The notes: generated from the letters alone by a model not told the origin. A stretch of DNA of 64,000 bases from Dyella dinghuensis (GCF_003977615.1 NZ_RYZR01000005.1:124001-188000); one strand, 5' to 3'; counted from the stretch's first letter, positions 48,705 to 58,560 are shown. Translations and numbers: made by a program.

Positions 48705-49988
48705 GTGACCACACACCCACGCGATCTTCGTCTTGCCATCGTCGGACTCGGTTACGTGGGATTGCCACTCGCGGTGGAATTCGGCCGCTTGTTCGACACG
48801 CTGGGTTACGACATCGATCCCTCACGCATTGATGCACTACAGCGCGGCACGGACAGCAATCAGGAAACATCTGCCGCCGAGCTATTGGCGGCAACACGAC
48901 TACGTTTCACCACCGATGTCGAAGCGTTGCGCGATTGCAACGTTTACATCATCACCGTGCCCACACCGGTGGATGAGCACAAACGCCCTGATTTCACACC
49001 CTTGATTCGCGCCAGCCAGATGGTCGGCAGCGCGTTGCGCAAAGGCGACGTGGTGATTTACGAATCGACGGTGTATCCCGGCGCCACGGAAGAAATCTGC
49101 GTGCCCGAACTGGAGCATGTGTCTGGCTTGCAATTCAATACGGATTTTACGGTCGGCTACAGTCCCGAACGCATCAATCCCGGCGACAAGCAGCGCAGGC
49201 TTACCACCATCCCGAAGATCACATCCGGCTCCACGCCCGAGGCGGCGGATTTTGTCGATGCGCTATACGCACGCATCATCACCGCCGGCACGCACAAGGC
49301 ACCGACTTTGAAGGTTGCGGAAGCCGCGAAAGTGATCGAGAACACGCAACGCGATGCGAACATCGCACTGATCAACGAATTCGCGCTGATCTTCCATCGC
49401 CTGGGCATCGACACGCAGGATGTGCTCGCCGCCGCCGGCACGAAGTGGAATTTCCTGCCCTTTCAACCCGGACTCGTCGGCGGCCATTGCATCGGCGTCG
49501 ATCCGTACTACCTGATCCAGAAAGCACAATCGACCGGCTATTACCCGGACATCCTGCTCGCGTGCCGACGTATCAACGACGCGATGGGTCAGCATGTCGC
49601 CAGCGAAGTAATCAAGCTGATGGTCGGCCAAGGCCATGCGATACGCGGCAGCCGAGTGCTGGTGCTTGGTTTGACCTTCAAGGAAAACTGCCCCGACCTG
49701 CGCAACACGCGCGTCGTCGATCTTGTGCGCGAACTGGAAAGTTACGGCGCATCGGTCGATGTGCATGACCCATGGGCCGATGCTCATGAGGCGCAAAAGA
49801 GTTACGGATTGACGTTGTTGCCCAACGTTCAGTGCAACAGAAGCTACGCTGCTGTTGTACTGGCTGTTGCACACGATCAATTCAAATCCGGCGATGCGTA
49901 CAACACACGCGCACTGACGATGTCCAACGGCGTGGTGTACGACATCAAGGGTGTGCTGCCGAAAGAGCAGGTCGACGGTCGCCTCTAA
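48705..49988 (+). CDS. Nucleotide-sugar 6-dehydrogenase (TviB/WbpA-type)
   Basis: 427 residues from GTG 48705. NAD domain [38 protein letters not shown], central [22 protein letters not shown] and the active-site Cys (about 262) in [20 protein letters not shown]-terminal UDP-binding part with [24 protein letters not shown]. The N-terminal and CIGVDPYYL motifs fit UDP-GlcNAc/GalNAc dehydrogenases making uronic-acid precursors of capsule or O-antigen. It sits alone between an SLC13 permease and a Rieske gene. Confidence 0.88.
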   Translation: MTTHPRDLRLAIVGLGYVGLPLAVEFGRLFDTLGYDIDPSRIDALQRGTDSNQETSAAELLAATRLRFTTDVEALRDCNVYIITVPTPVDEHKRPDFTPLIRASQMVGSALRKGDVVIYESTVYPGATEEICVPELEHVSGLQFNTDFTVGYSPERINPGDKQRRLTTIPKITSGSTPEAADFVDALYARIITAGTHKAPTLKVAEAAKVIENTQRDANIALINEFALIFHRLGIDTQDVLAAAGTKWNFLPFQPGLVGGHCIGVDPYYLIQKAQSTGYYPDILLACRRINDAMGQHVASEVIKLMVGQGHAIRGSRVLVLGLTFKENCPDLRNTRVVDLVRELESYGASVDVHDPWADAHEAQKSYGLTLLPNVQCNRSYAAVVLAVAHDQFKSGDAYNTRALTMSNGVVYDIKGVLPKEQVDGRL

Positions 49989-49994
49989 GCGAAC

Positions 49995-50348
49995 TCAGTC
50001 GTTCAACAGAACGTCGCCGTTCTCGACGCGCACCGACACTGCGCGCAAGCTTTCGCCGCGGCACGGGCCGCCAATGCATTCACCGTTGTCGATGTTGAAG
50101 CTTGCACCGTGTGCGGCGCAGACCAGCATGCCGCGCGAGATAAGAAATTTACCGGGCGCCCAATCAAGGCGACGCCCTGCATGCGGGCAGATATTGAGCC
50201 AAGCACTTACGTGTTCGCCTTGTCGAAGCAGGATGACGCTTTCTTCGCCGTAGGTCGGCAGCATCACGTCCAGGGCCATGGCCTCGCCATTGGGCATATC
50301 TTCGAGCCGGCAGAGACGGCTTGGGGATGTAGCAGTATCCATCGGCAC
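49995..50348 (-). CDS. Rieske [2Fe-2S] protein, stand-alone
   Basis: 117 residues. C54-P-H56 in WLNICPHAGRRLDWAP and C77..H80 in MLVCAAHGASFNIDNGECIGGPCRGESL give both Rieske ligand motifs. It resembles small ferredoxin components rather than cytochrome bc1 subunits and has no membrane anchor. Its stop is 6 bp from the convergent dehydrogenase stop. Partner oxygenase or reductase is not adjacent. Confidence 0.88.
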   Translation of the reverse strand: MPMDTATSPSRLCRLEDMPNGEAMALDVMLPTYGEESVILLRQGEHVSAWLNICPHAGRRLDWAPGKFLISRGMLVCAAHGASFNIDNGECIGGPCRGESLRAVSVRVENGDVLLND

Positions 50349-50418
50349 TTGCCTTGCTGGCTCTCAGGCGTCATCGTTACACGCGTAAGTCTTTGATTTT
50401 ACCACACGGATTTTTAAC

Positions 50419-50694
50419 ATGCGCATCGTACTTCCACTGATGCATCGTCGCCGTCACCCTCTCGCACAGGCCTTTTCGCTGGTGTTGGGGCTGTTTGTTA
50501 TCGGCGTGCTGATGGTATTTGGGCTGGTCGTTGCGGGCGTTTTGATGGTGGGCGGTGCACTGTGGCTGATTTGGCGCCAGTGGAAGCATGCCCGCACTGC
50601 GATGGCGCCCTCTGCGTCGCTCACGCCCCATGAGCCGGAAGTGCTGGAAGGCGAATATGTCGTCATTCGCCAGTCCCGCCCCGTGACGCACTAA
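50419..50694 (+). CDS. Small membrane protein of unknown function
   Basis: 91 residues. A basic N-terminus (MRIVLPLMHRRRHP) is followed by one long or two short helices (LAQAFSLVLGLFVIGVLMVFGLVVAGVLMVGGALWLIW) and a soluble tail ending VLEGEYVVIRQSRPVTH. The E-G-E-Y-x-V-I tail recurs in small proteobacterial membrane proteins, but I cannot assign a family. It starts 18 bp after an A/T-rich stretch near 50398. Confidence 0.65.
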   Translation: MRIVLPLMHRRRHPLAQAFSLVLGLFVIGVLMVFGLVVAGVLMVGGALWLIWRQWKHARTAMAPSASLTPHEPEVLEGEYVVIRQSRPVTH

Positions 50695-50763
50695 GCGCAA
50701 GATTCGGATAGCTGCCGCCAGACGCCAGGCCTAACCTGTCGGCACCCTCACCCGGATGCCGTC

Positions 50764-51636
50764 ATGTCCAACTCGTCCGCCACGCTTGAAGCTCCGCTGG
50801 AACACGTCCGCGCGCTGATCGAACGCGCGACGGAAGCGCCGTCGCTAAACGCACTTGCTGCTGCCGCCAAACTCAGTCCCACTCGTCTGCAACGCGCGTT
50901 TCGTCAGCGCTATGGGATGAGTCCTGCGGAATACCATCGCGCGCGTCGCTTTGGTCAATTCAAGACAGCGCTGCGTAAAGGTTCTCCCGTGGCCGATGCG
51001 GTGTATGACGCAGGCTTCGGTTCGGGTAGCCGCGTTTATGAGCACACCAATCGCCTGTTGGGCATGACGCCTGCGAGTTATCGGGCAGGTGGCGAAGGTG
51101 CGAGCATCCGGTACACAACGACCAGCACGCCGCTCGGACAATTACTCGTCGCCGCTACCGCAAAAGGTATTTGCGCCGTCACACTCGGCGCAAACGATGA
51201 AGAACTGGAGCAGCGGTTGGCATCGGAATTTCCACATGCCGAGCGCGAGCGTGTCGACAATGGACGCGAAGAATGGCTTGATGCCGTTATTGCACGCATC
51301 GCGAGCGAGTTAGGTTGGAGCGACAAAGCTGCGCCCGAACTTCCACCCTTAGACATTGCCGCGACGGCGTTTCAATGGCGCGTTTGGGAGGCGCTGACGC
51401 GTATTCCAGCCGGCACAACCAAAAGCTATGGCGAACTTGCCGCCGAACTGGGGCAACCGGGTGCTGCACGCGCCATCGGTCGCGCATGTGGGAGCAATCG
51501 CCTGGCGTTGATCGTGCCTTGCCATCGCATTATTCGCGAGGATGGTTCGCTGGGTGGTTGGCGTTGGGGTGTGGAGCGTAAACGGGTGTTGTTAGAGCGG
51601 GAGCTTCACAACGGCGATCGGTCTCAGAAGACCTGA
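50764..51636 (+). CDS. AraC-HTH/O6-alkylguanine-DNA methyltransferase fusion (Ada-like, short)
   Basis: 290 residues. Residues about 10-110 are an AraC-type double HTH (LNALAAAAKLSPTRLQRAFRQRYGMSPAEYHRARR, VADAVYDAGFGSGSRVYEHTNRLLGMTPASYR). Residues about 120-285 are the Ogt domain, with acceptor Cys253 in VPCHRIIREDGSLGGWRWG and the Arg finger region ARAIGRACGSNRL. Compared with E. coli Ada it lacks the N-terminal zinc/phosphotriester-sensing domain with its Cys-rich site. So it repairs O6-alkylguanine, but cannot sense methyl-phosphotriesters in the usual way. Confidence 0.9.
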   Translation: MSNSSATLEAPLEHVRALIERATEAPSLNALAAAAKLSPTRLQRAFRQRYGMSPAEYHRARRFGQFKTALRKGSPVADAVYDAGFGSGSRVYEHTNRLLGMTPASYRAGGEGASIRYTTTSTPLGQLLVAATAKGICAVTLGANDEELEQRLASEFPHAERERVDNGREEWLDAVIARIASELGWSDKAAPELPPLDIAATAFQWRVWEALTRIPAGTTKSYGELAAELGQPGAARAIGRACGSNRLALIVPCHRIIREDGSLGGWRWGVERKRVLLERELHNGDRSQKT

Positions 51637-51685
51637 TGCTTAAGTAATAATCGTCAACGCCTCTTCTCCCACGGGGCTTCCTTTC

Positions 51686-51799
51686 CCTCACCGTCATTCC
51701 GGCGTAGGCCGGAATCCAGTGTCGACAAATCCCATTGGTGCCTCGAACTACCGACGTGATCGCTACTGGATTCCGGCCTACGCCGGAATGACGGTGAGG
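51686..51799. repeat. REPIN-like pair with perfect 35-bp arms
   Basis: Left arm 51686-51720 and right arm 51765-51799 are perfect inverted copies (core CATTCCGGCGTAGGCCGGAATC), 44-bp spacer. Each arm contains its own imperfect palindrome (TTCCGGCgtaGGCCGGAA). It is unrelated to families A and B. Lies in the 303-bp gap between the Ogt fusion and the exporter; the rest of that gap is plain. Confidence 0.9.
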
Positions 51800-51939
51800 T
51801 GTAAATGACGGTGTGGAATACGTGCCCAATACCGATTCATGTCTTGCATTGATCGCCTTTCAATACTGCCTTGCATACCCATCTCTTCCCCAGAATGCAT
51901 CCCGCAGCTATCGTGCACGCTATCCCCCGTGACACGCCC

Positions 51940-52851
51940 ATGACCGACTCCGCCACTCCCGCCATCGCCACAACTGAAGCCCCGCGCGACAACCTATGGT
52001 TGCCGCTGTGCATGTTCGCGCTCTACATCATCTGGGGTTCGACTTATCTGGCCATTCGTGTCGCGTTGCAAAGCTACCCGCCCTTTCTTCTTGCGGGATG
52101 CCGCTTTGCATGTGCCGGCTTGTTACTGCTGAGCGTGCTGCGACTGCGCGGCGTAGCCATGCCTACCGCCCGACAATGGCGCAATGCCGCGTTCACGGGC
52201 ATTTTGTTGCTTGGGTTCGGCAACGGCCTGGTGTGTTACGCGGAACAAAATGTGAGCTCCGGTATCTCTGCCGTCGTTGTAGCCAGCATGCCCTTGTTTG
52301 CTGCGCTCTTCGCGGGTCTTTACGGCGAATGGCCATCACGACGCGAAACGATAGGTCTGCTGATTGGTTTCGTCGGCGTAGCGGTGTTGAATCTCGGCAG
52401 CAGCCTGTCTGCCTCGCATCTAGGCGCTATCGCATTGCTGGTAGCGGCCGCTGCGTGGGCGTTTGGCTCGGTATGGAGCCGACGCCAAGACATGCCTGCG
52501 GGCCCTATGAATACTGCCGCACAAATGCTGTGCGGCAGCGCTGCACTGCTCATAGCGGGATTTGTTGGTGGAGAGAAGCTACCGCAACATCCAAGCCTTC
52601 ATGCAACAATGGGTGCCGCCTACCTGGTGGTCTTCGGATCGCTCATTGCGTTTAGTGCCTATCTGTACGTGCTCAAGCACGCGCGCCCCGCTTTGGCGAC
52701 AAGCTACGCCTACGTCAATCCGCCCGTCGCCGTGTTGTTCGGCGTGCTATTACTCGGTGAGAAAGTTGGACCATTTGATCTTATAGGCATGACGATCATT
52801 CTTGTCGGCGTCGTCACGATTACCGCTGCGAGGCAACGGCGGACGCGCTGA
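51940..52851 (+). CDS. YedA-type EamA drug/metabolite exporter
   Basis: 303 residues from ATG 51940. Ten helices, two EamA repeats: LYIIWGSTYLAIRVALQSYPPFLLAGCRF in the first and ALATSYAYVNPPVAVLFGVLLLGEKVGPFDLIGM in the second, as in YedA. Substrate unknown. Upstream it follows the REPIN; downstream 150 bp separate it from the 3' end of the convergent fimbrial operon, a stretch with a GCGTTAGC / GCTAACGC inverted repeat. Confidence 0.9.
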   Translation: MTDSATPAIATTEAPRDNLWLPLCMFALYIIWGSTYLAIRVALQSYPPFLLAGCRFACAGLLLLSVLRLRGVAMPTARQWRNAAFTGILLLGFGNGLVCYAEQNVSSGISAVVVASMPLFAALFAGLYGEWPSRRETIGLLIGFVGVAVLNLGSSLSASHLGAIALLVAAAAWAFGSVWSRRQDMPAGPMNTAAQMLCGSAALLIAGFVGGEKLPQHPSLHATMGAAYLVVFGSLIAFSAYLYVLKHARPALATSYAYVNPPVAVLFGVLLLGEKVGPFDLIGMTIILVGVVTITAARQRRTR

Positions 52852-53003
52852 TCGCATGAAAGCGTTAGCGCGCGGCATCGCCAGCTCGCGCTTCTTACCT
52901 CGTAAGCTAACGCCGAATTGCGCATCATCGATGGCGCCCTAAACGAGCCAGCCACGTTGATATACCACTGTCGCAAAACCAAGGCGACATGACACGCTAT
53001 TAC

Positions 53004-53513
53004 TTACTGATAAGTCACCGAAACCGTTGCGACGGATGAAACACTTCCCGCCGTGACTGCACCCACACGCCAATAACCCGCACGCAAAGCAATCACTGCT
53101 CCGTTATCGATAACGGGAACCGTGCGCGAGTTATTGGTGCCATTTGCACCAATGTTCAAATTATCCGCTGACTCCAGCTCTACCGCTGTGCCGTGCGCGC
53201 TGCCGGTATTGAGAAAACGTAGCGGATCGCTGGTATCTGACGTTCCACCAAACACAAACGTTGCACTGGTCATTCCCGGCGCGCAGTTCTGAAGGGTGAG
53301 GCTAAATGTCTGAAAGTTACCCGAGCCATTCGCATTAAGCACGCTAGCATCGATGGGGTCGAAGGTGATGGTGCGATCGTCGTCGCCCACGGCCCACTGA
53401 CAAGTACCCGGATCGATCTCGCCAGTAATATCGAATTGCGTCTGCGCAGCAACAGCACTGGCGTGGATTGCCAGCACCGCTGTCCCCATTGCGACTAGGA
53501 ATGTGCGCATCAT
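53004..53513 (-). CDS. Fimbrial minor subunit, spore coat U (SCPU)-like (third of three)
   Basis: 169 residues; signal peptide ends at AVAAQTQF. Ig-like pilin pattern FDITGEIDPGTCQWAV with a second Cys in LTLQNCAPGMTSATF, and a terminal beta-strand SVATVSVTYQ. The alternating hydrophobic strands fit donor-strand-exchanged subunits. It is the last gene of the fimbrial operon and 12 bp after the preceding subunit. Confidence 0.8.
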   Translation of the reverse strand: MMRTFLVAMGTAVLAIHASAVAAQTQFDITGEIDPGTCQWAVGDDDRTITFDPIDASVLNANGSGNFQTFSLTLQNCAPGMTSATFVFGGTSDTSDPLRFLNTGSAHGTAVELESADNLNIGANGTNNSRTVPVIDNGAVIALRAGYWRVGAVTAGSVSSVATVSVTYQ

Positions 53514-53525
53514 GTGCCATCAACC

Positions 53526-54044
53526 TTAGAGGTAAGTAACGCCAAGAGTGACCGTCGCGCTGCCCGCGCCGGTTTTGGTCAGGCTACCCGTCTGATGGAA
53601 CTGTGCCGTCAGAGGACGCGTACCACTGGTGCCAGGGTTGCTGATCACAATCGTGTTTGCGCCGCTCGGCAGCAGGACCGCGCCGGTGCTGCTTGTATCC
53701 CGCAGCTCAAACGGAGCACCAGGAAGACCGCTATCCCAGTAACTGACGTTGCCGCCGGTGGTCTTGTCAGCCGTACCCGTAAATTTAAAGGTAATGGACT
53801 GCATACCCTGCGAACAGCCCGAGTAGGCAATGTTGACCGGTGTGATAAATCCCGACTGGTAGGTGCCGGTGAACGAAGCGGCATTGAAGGTACCTACGTT
53901 GATGGGGTTGCCACTGTTAACCGAAATGGAGCAGGTACCCGGCGTGATGGTTCCAGTGATGTTGAATGTAGTTTGAGCTTGTGCAAACGAAGCGACGCAC
54001 AACAAGCTCGTCGCGATCGCGAGTTTTAAAGTGAATGTACGCAT
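53526..54044 (-). CDS. Fimbrial minor subunit, SCPU-like (second of three)
   Basis: 172 residues; signal peptide ends at SFAQAQTTF. Has TFNITGTITPGTCSISVNSGNPINVGTF, second Cys in IAYSGCSQGMQSITFKFTG, and terminal ATVTLGVTYL. Closely related in layout to the 53004 gene. Start supported by AGGAC about 7 bp upstream. Gap to the upstream subunit is 24 bp. Confidence 0.82.
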   Translation of the reverse strand: MRTFTLKLAIATSLLCVASFAQAQTTFNITGTITPGTCSISVNSGNPINVGTFNAASFTGTYQSGFITPVNIAYSGCSQGMQSITFKFTGTADKTTGGNVSYWDSGLPGAPFELRDTSSTGAVLLPSGANTIVISNPGTSGTRPLTAQFHQTGSLTKTGAGSATVTLGVTYL

Positions 54045-54068
54045 GACAATGTCCTGTTGCTGGTCAAA

Positions 54069-54590
54069 TCAGTTGTAAGTGAAGTTGATGGTGATGGGAA
54101 CGTTGACAGTTCCCGCCGTAACGGCCCCTGTCGTCTTGTAAAAACGCACCATGGGGTTGTAGGTATTGGTCGGCAGACTTGGATTGACACCCGTCCAGTC
54201 AACGCTACTGCCTGGTGTTATTCGTGTTTGCGTGGATGCAGCAAGCAGCTCAATGGCAACCCCCGCAACACCCGAACCACTGTTCGCGGCGAATAACTGG
54301 TTATTTGATGAATCCGCCGCGCCCGAAAAACTAAGATGGATCGTACTGATACCTGTTGTGCATCCCGTTGCAGCGATCGGAATTCCCACAGCAGGTGTTG
54401 ACGTATTCGTATTGAAATACGTATTTGCATAGGTACCTAGGTTGACGCTATTTCCGCCATTGACCGTAAACTTGCAGGTAGGCACAACGAACTGACCATT
54501 GAAGCTAATAGTCAAGTCCGTCGAAAAAACAGGTGCCGACGGCGCCGCAAGCGCCGCGAACAAGAACCAAGTCGCACATCTATATTTCAT
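54069..54590 (-). CDS. Fimbrial minor subunit, SCPU-like (first of three)
   Basis: 173 residues from ATG 54590; a GTG overlapping the adhesin stop (GTGA) at 54608 would add 6 residues. Signal peptide ends near PVFSTDLTI. Cys pair in VVPTCKFTVNGGNSVNLGTY and AATGCTTGISTIHLSFSG; terminal strand VPITINFTYN. Pilin-like donor-strand layout, weaker match to type 1 pilins than the major subunit. Confidence 0.8.
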   Translation of the reverse strand: MKYRCATWFLFAALAAPSAPVFSTDLTISFNGQFVVPTCKFTVNGGNSVNLGTYANTYFNTNTSTPAVGIPIAATGCTTGISTIHLSFSGAADSSNNQLFAANSGSGVAGVAIELLAASTQTRITPGSSVDWTGVNPSLPTNTYNPMVRFYKTTGAVTAGTVNVPITINFTYN

Positions 54591-54604
54591 GGCCATCACC
54601 GTGA

Positions 54605-55720
54605 TCACAGATAGGTCAACGTAACGGTAGCGGTGGCATTTGCCGCTCCCGCAGTGATAGACGTGCCCGTCTGGTAGTAACGCGCCTGAAGATTAATGGT
54701 GTAGTTCGCCGAACTCGTTTGGTTAAGAGTTAATCCGGAAGGCGTAGCCTTATTGAACTGAACTGGCGCGTTGCTGGTATTCGTCAACTGAATGCCCATG
54801 CCGGTAGCACCACCTGACGAGAGATTCATCACGCCGTTTGTGGCGTTGGCCACGCCATTGCTAGGGCTGATGCTGTACTGAATTGAATTCGCGCCAATCA
54901 ACGCAGTCGACGTCGCCCCATCGGTGTTGGTCGACGACCAATAGCCAAAGAACGCCGGGCAATTATTCAATTGAATGTTTACAGGCACCCATTGAGACGT
55001 AGTGCTGCCCACACCTGTAAGTTCCGATGTGAGATGAGTGCCCATCGACACGTTGATATCGGGCGTCGCGCACGTTCCGGTGATGACGTTCAACGAACCT
55101 GAGGCGCTACCCAGTTCAACAAGCAAATTGTTTGACCCAATACGATACTGAACGGTGGGCAGGCTAGAAGCGGTGATGGCGCCAGAGCCGACGACACTGG
55201 CCGTTTTAACCAGACTGAAATAGAAGCGGTGGGTGCCCCATGAGTAATTCGAGCCAGCACCCACCGAATTAAAGTTGGCGGGAAACGCCTGGCTTTGCGA
55301 ACCAGCCCAAGCCACCACACCGATGCCGGGAATGTTGGTCTGATAGATGGGTTGGTTACCGAAAGTAGAACTTACGTAGCCCGATACCGGCAACGGCGTT
55401 GAAGCGTAGGAATAGTTGAAGACGCTCAGCGCATCGCAATTTATGTTGGTGTTTGTATTCACTACGGCCTGAGAGCGATACAGCTCAGTGCCAACGGGCA
55501 CATCGCGACCTGCCGTGATGGATCCAGTCAACGATGCAGTAAGCGTAACGGTGCTTCCGGCTAGAAATGAGCAAGAGGCCCAAACGTTCCCTGGGAGAAA
55601 ACCGCTCACGCACAAAGCAATGATGGCGAAATAAAAACCCATCATCCCCCTCATGCAGCGCGCCTTGACGCCAGCGGGACGCATGTGAAGCTGCGACGAA
55701 TTGGAACCATGCATAGTCAT
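54605..55720 (-). CDS. Putative fimbrial tip adhesin
   Basis: 371 residues, twice the size of a pilin: an N-terminal lectin-like half (about 48-205, starting ASCSFLAGSTVTLTASLTGSITAG) and a C-terminal pilin half (from CATPDINVSMGTHLTSELTG to the terminal strand NATATVTLTYL), the two-domain layout of FimH/Fim-type adhesins. Three or more Cys in each half could form disulfides. The start overlaps the usher stop (ATGA). The receptor is not predictable. Confidence 0.78.
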   Translation of the reverse strand: MTMHGSNSSQLHMRPAGVKARCMRGMMGFYFAIIALCVSGFLPGNVWASCSFLAGSTVTLTASLTGSITAGRDVPVGTELYRSQAVVNTNTNINCDALSVFNYSYASTPLPVSGYVSSTFGNQPIYQTNIPGIGVVAWAGSQSQAFPANFNSVGAGSNYSWGTHRFYFSLVKTASVVGSGAITASSLPTVQYRIGSNNLLVELGSASGSLNVITGTCATPDINVSMGTHLTSELTGVGSTTSQWVPVNIQLNNCPAFFGYWSSTNTDGATSTALIGANSIQYSISPSNGVANATNGVMNLSSGGATGMGIQLTNTSNAPVQFNKATPSGLTLNQTSSANYTINLQARYYQTGTSITAGAANATATVTLTYL

Positions 55721-58560
55721 ACTGCGTCCCTCGCGGTTAAACCGTGGGAAATGTGGTTACGTTGTAGAGGTGCATATTCCGTTGCGCCATCGAGCCGCAC
55801 GCCATGACCACCGTGGTTGAGCACGGCGACCGGCTTGGTGACCGACGAATTGATTTGTTGCGTAGCAGCCGATGCCTTGGGTACGCACGACGCCTGGATC
55901 TTTTCCATATCCGTGCGCACACCTTTGGCTTGCGGTTTGAGTTGCACATTGATCTGGCACGAATCCGAGTCGCCTTCGCCCCACTGCACGGTGATGACGC
56001 CTGACGATTGCATGTCGCGCACATAGAGGCGGCTTGCCTGACCGGCGACACCGATGCTGTCGCCCTTCTCATCCAACACATTGGCGCCAAACGGGATAGG
56101 ACGGCCGTCAGGCAAGCTGGTTTCAACGAGCAATGCGCGGCCACTAATGGTTTCGTAGTTGAGCAGCGTCACGGTGCCCGCGCGCGGAGCCACGCTTTCT
56201 TTCGTGGATTTCAGCTCCACACTGGTGCTGGAGTCCTTGGGATCGAGCTCGACGGTGTTGAGCTGATAAGGCTGCAAATACGGCACGACCGCATAACCGT
56301 TCCCGTCCACCACAGAACCCTGCCCGCTGAGGACTCGCGCACCTTTTGCGTTGGGTGCGTGCACCAGCGCGATAGTGTCGCCGGTGGGCGGCGAGAAGGT
56401 GAAGCCGCCGCCGTGCAGTATCAGCGAGCCCGAAGTACCAACGCTCGCCTGCGAATAGTTGGTGCCGTAGCTGTAGCTCGCGGCGTAATTGCCGTGACTA
56501 CCGTTGTACTGGGCATTCACGCTTGCGTTGGTGGTGCTTGGGTCGTGGCTGAGCGTTGCGCCGTAGGCCAAACGTTGTTCGTCGCCAAGCATGCCGCTGA
56601 CGCTGGCTTGCTCGTTGCTACCGCCTTGCTGCGAATGGCTCGTCAGCACATTGAAAGTCGGCGCACGCGCCGCCCGGCCCAGCGGCATGGAAAGCGTGAG
56701 GAAAATGCTCGTATCGACGCGACCCGGCGTGGTGGGCGCACCCACCGGCGCCGTGATATCGCCAGGAATGCTGTCGGTGATCGGGCTGCTGTACGGCGAA
56801 TTTGCACTCGTCGTGTCGCGCGTACGCTGTGCGCTGATGCTGTAGTTCAGCAGTTTCCAGCGATTGCTGTAGCCCGCGCTGAAATTCACCTGGCGGCCAC
56901 GCGCATTCCAATAATCGAGCACGGAACCGGTCAGGAAGAACTGACCGTAGCGATCGCCCAGCGTCTGGCTGATGTTCACGTCCATGCGGTTGCGCTGACG
57001 CTGGATGGCGCCAGGGTTTTGACCACGCGCGGCGGCGTCACGCATATACGTGGCGTCCTGTAGTCCGACGTAGCCGCTGGTGGAATACCGGTAAGCCGCC
57101 ACCGCAAAGTTGGTGCCGGTGTCGACCAGATTCTTGTTGTAGCTCACCCGAACACTGGTGCCCGTCGTGGCGGACTGCCCGGGCACGCGATTGCGCGCCT
57201 CTGTGACGTCTGCCGCGAATGCGCCCACTTTGGTATTGAATGCCGCACCGCCCATCACCGATGCGTAATCGGTAGCCAAGGTAGCGCCACCATAAGCCGT
57301 GACAAGATTGGTAAGGCCACGTTGATACGTACCTTGCAAAATGGTCGGCTCATCGATCAGGTTGAGCTGATTGATCTTGCCGGCAGCCAGACTCCAGCGC
57401 GACATGCCCGGACGCAATGACATCGGTACCGCCGCGAAGGGCACCGTGAAGCGCTTCACACGCCCATCGGCTTCGATCTGTTCGACATCCAGATCGCCAC
57501 CGTAACCGGTTGGCGACAAATCATCGATGACATAGGGACCGGGCGCTACGTTGGTGTCGTACACCACGTAGCCGTGCTGGCGAATAATCAGATGCGCATT
57601 GGTATCTGCCACACCGCGAACGATGGGTGCATAGCCGCGCAATGAATTGGGCAGCATGCGATCGTCACTGAAGAGGCGCACACCGCGCAGACGCACGCTA
57701 TCGAACAGATCGCCCGGCGTGAACGTATCACCCACCAGCATTTGCGCACCCAGTGACGGGATATCGTGCTGCAAGAAGGTCGAGCTAGGCTGGTATTTGT
57801 TGCCATGGCCTTCGGTCCACATGAGCGAACCGGTGTGGTTGAGGCTCCACGAACCGATGTGCTGGGACAGGTTCAGGCCAAGATAGCCGCTAGCAAGCGA
57901 ACGATTGCCATCGTCGCTGCGGTAGAAGTTGGCGTTGTAACCGATCACCGCCGCGTTGATACCGCTGTTCCATTCGGACGGGTCCACCCAGCCACGCGCG
58001 TTGTGCGACGAGTAGATCTGCGGCACCTCGATGGTGAGCGTCTGTTCGCCACCGTCGAAACTGGTGGTAGCACCAGGAATGTAGTCGCTCAGCGGGCTAC
58101 AGAATCGACCGTCCGGAATGGGCTTTTTGTCAGGATGCGTGGTATCGGCAGCGACTTTCTTCAGATCGACGCCATAGCTCGCAAGCGATGTCTTGTCGAA
58201 ACACGGCAAGACATCCTTGCCACCCGGCGCAACGTCCAAAACGATATCGGTGTTTGCGCGCCAAACGCGGTTTAGGATGATGTCGCCACGATAAGTACCT
58301 GGTGCAACTGCACCGCTCTTTTCAAAGCGCGAGAGATCCACTTTCGGCGCCATACCTGCGGGAAAGAAGTCCGCATCGAACGTTACCGCCGTCGTTGCGG
58401 CGGGATCGGCGGAGGAAGGATCGACAGCTGGATCGGCCGCCGCCGCATGCAACAAAGAGGGCGAAATCAGGATTCCGATGATCCAAGCCGAAAGCAGCCT
58501 CTGACGCATGGGCGCCACAGCACGGATACGTTCCGATTTGCTGGACTGCTTGATGGACAC
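55717..58560 (-). CDS. Fimbrial usher, outer-membrane assembly platform
   Basis: 947 residues from the GTG behind GGGAG (58560); the frame opens to 58632. Long signal peptide (MRQRLLSAWIIGILISPSLLHAA). PapC-type: N-terminal domain with FDADFFPAGMAPKVDLSRFEKSGAVAPGTYRGDI and a Cys pair (LPCFDK, GRFCSP), beta-barrel and plug (about 250-640, GVRLFSDDRMLPNSLRGYAPIVRG), C-terminal domains with VPYLQPYQLNTVELDPKD and the Cys pair DSCQIN / QASC. It threads chaperone-subunit complexes across the outer membrane. Confidence 0.95.
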   Translation of the reverse strand: MSIKQSSKSERIRAVAPMRQRLLSAWIIGILISPSLLHAAAADPAVDPSSADPAATTAVTFDADFFPAGMAPKVDLSRFEKSGAVAPGTYRGDIILNRVWRANTDIVLDVAPGGKDVLPCFDKTSLASYGVDLKKVAADTTHPDKKPIPDGRFCSPLSDYIPGATTSFDGGEQTLTIEVPQIYSSHNARGWVDPSEWNSGINAAVIGYNANFYRSDDGNRSLASGYLGLNLSQHIGSWSLNHTGSLMWTEGHGNKYQPSSTFLQHDIPSLGAQMLVGDTFTPGDLFDSVRLRGVRLFSDDRMLPNSLRGYAPIVRGVADTNAHLIIRQHGYVVYDTNVAPGPYVIDDLSPTGYGGDLDVEQIEADGRVKRFTVPFAAVPMSLRPGMSRWSLAAGKINQLNLIDEPTILQGTYQRGLTNLVTAYGGATLATDYASVMGGAAFNTKVGAFAADVTEARNRVPGQSATTGTSVRVSYNKNLVDTGTNFAVAAYRYSTSGYVGLQDATYMRDAAARGQNPGAIQRQRNRMDVNISQTLGDRYGQFFLTGSVLDYWNARGRQVNFSAGYSNRWKLLNYSISAQRTRDTTSANSPYSSPITDSIPGDITAPVGAPTTPGRVDTSIFLTLSMPLGRAARAPTFNVLTSHSQQGGSNEQASVSGMLGDEQRLAYGATLSHDPSTTNASVNAQYNGSHGNYAASYSYGTNYSQASVGTSGSLILHGGGFTFSPPTGDTIALVHAPNAKGARVLSGQGSVVDGNGYAVVPYLQPYQLNTVELDPKDSSTSVELKSTKESVAPRAGTVTLLNYETISGRALLVETSLPDGRPIPFGANVLDEKGDSIGVAGQASRLYVRDMQSSGVITVQWGEGDSDSCQINVQLKPQAKGVRTDMEKIQASCVPKASAATQQINSSVTKPVAVLNHGGHGVRLDGATEYAPLQRNHISHGLTARDAV

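Noticed and set aside
56008-57063. 351-codon open frame antisense to the usher
   Set aside because: Shadow of the usher gene; no domain, and the fimbrial operon is continuous on the minus strand.
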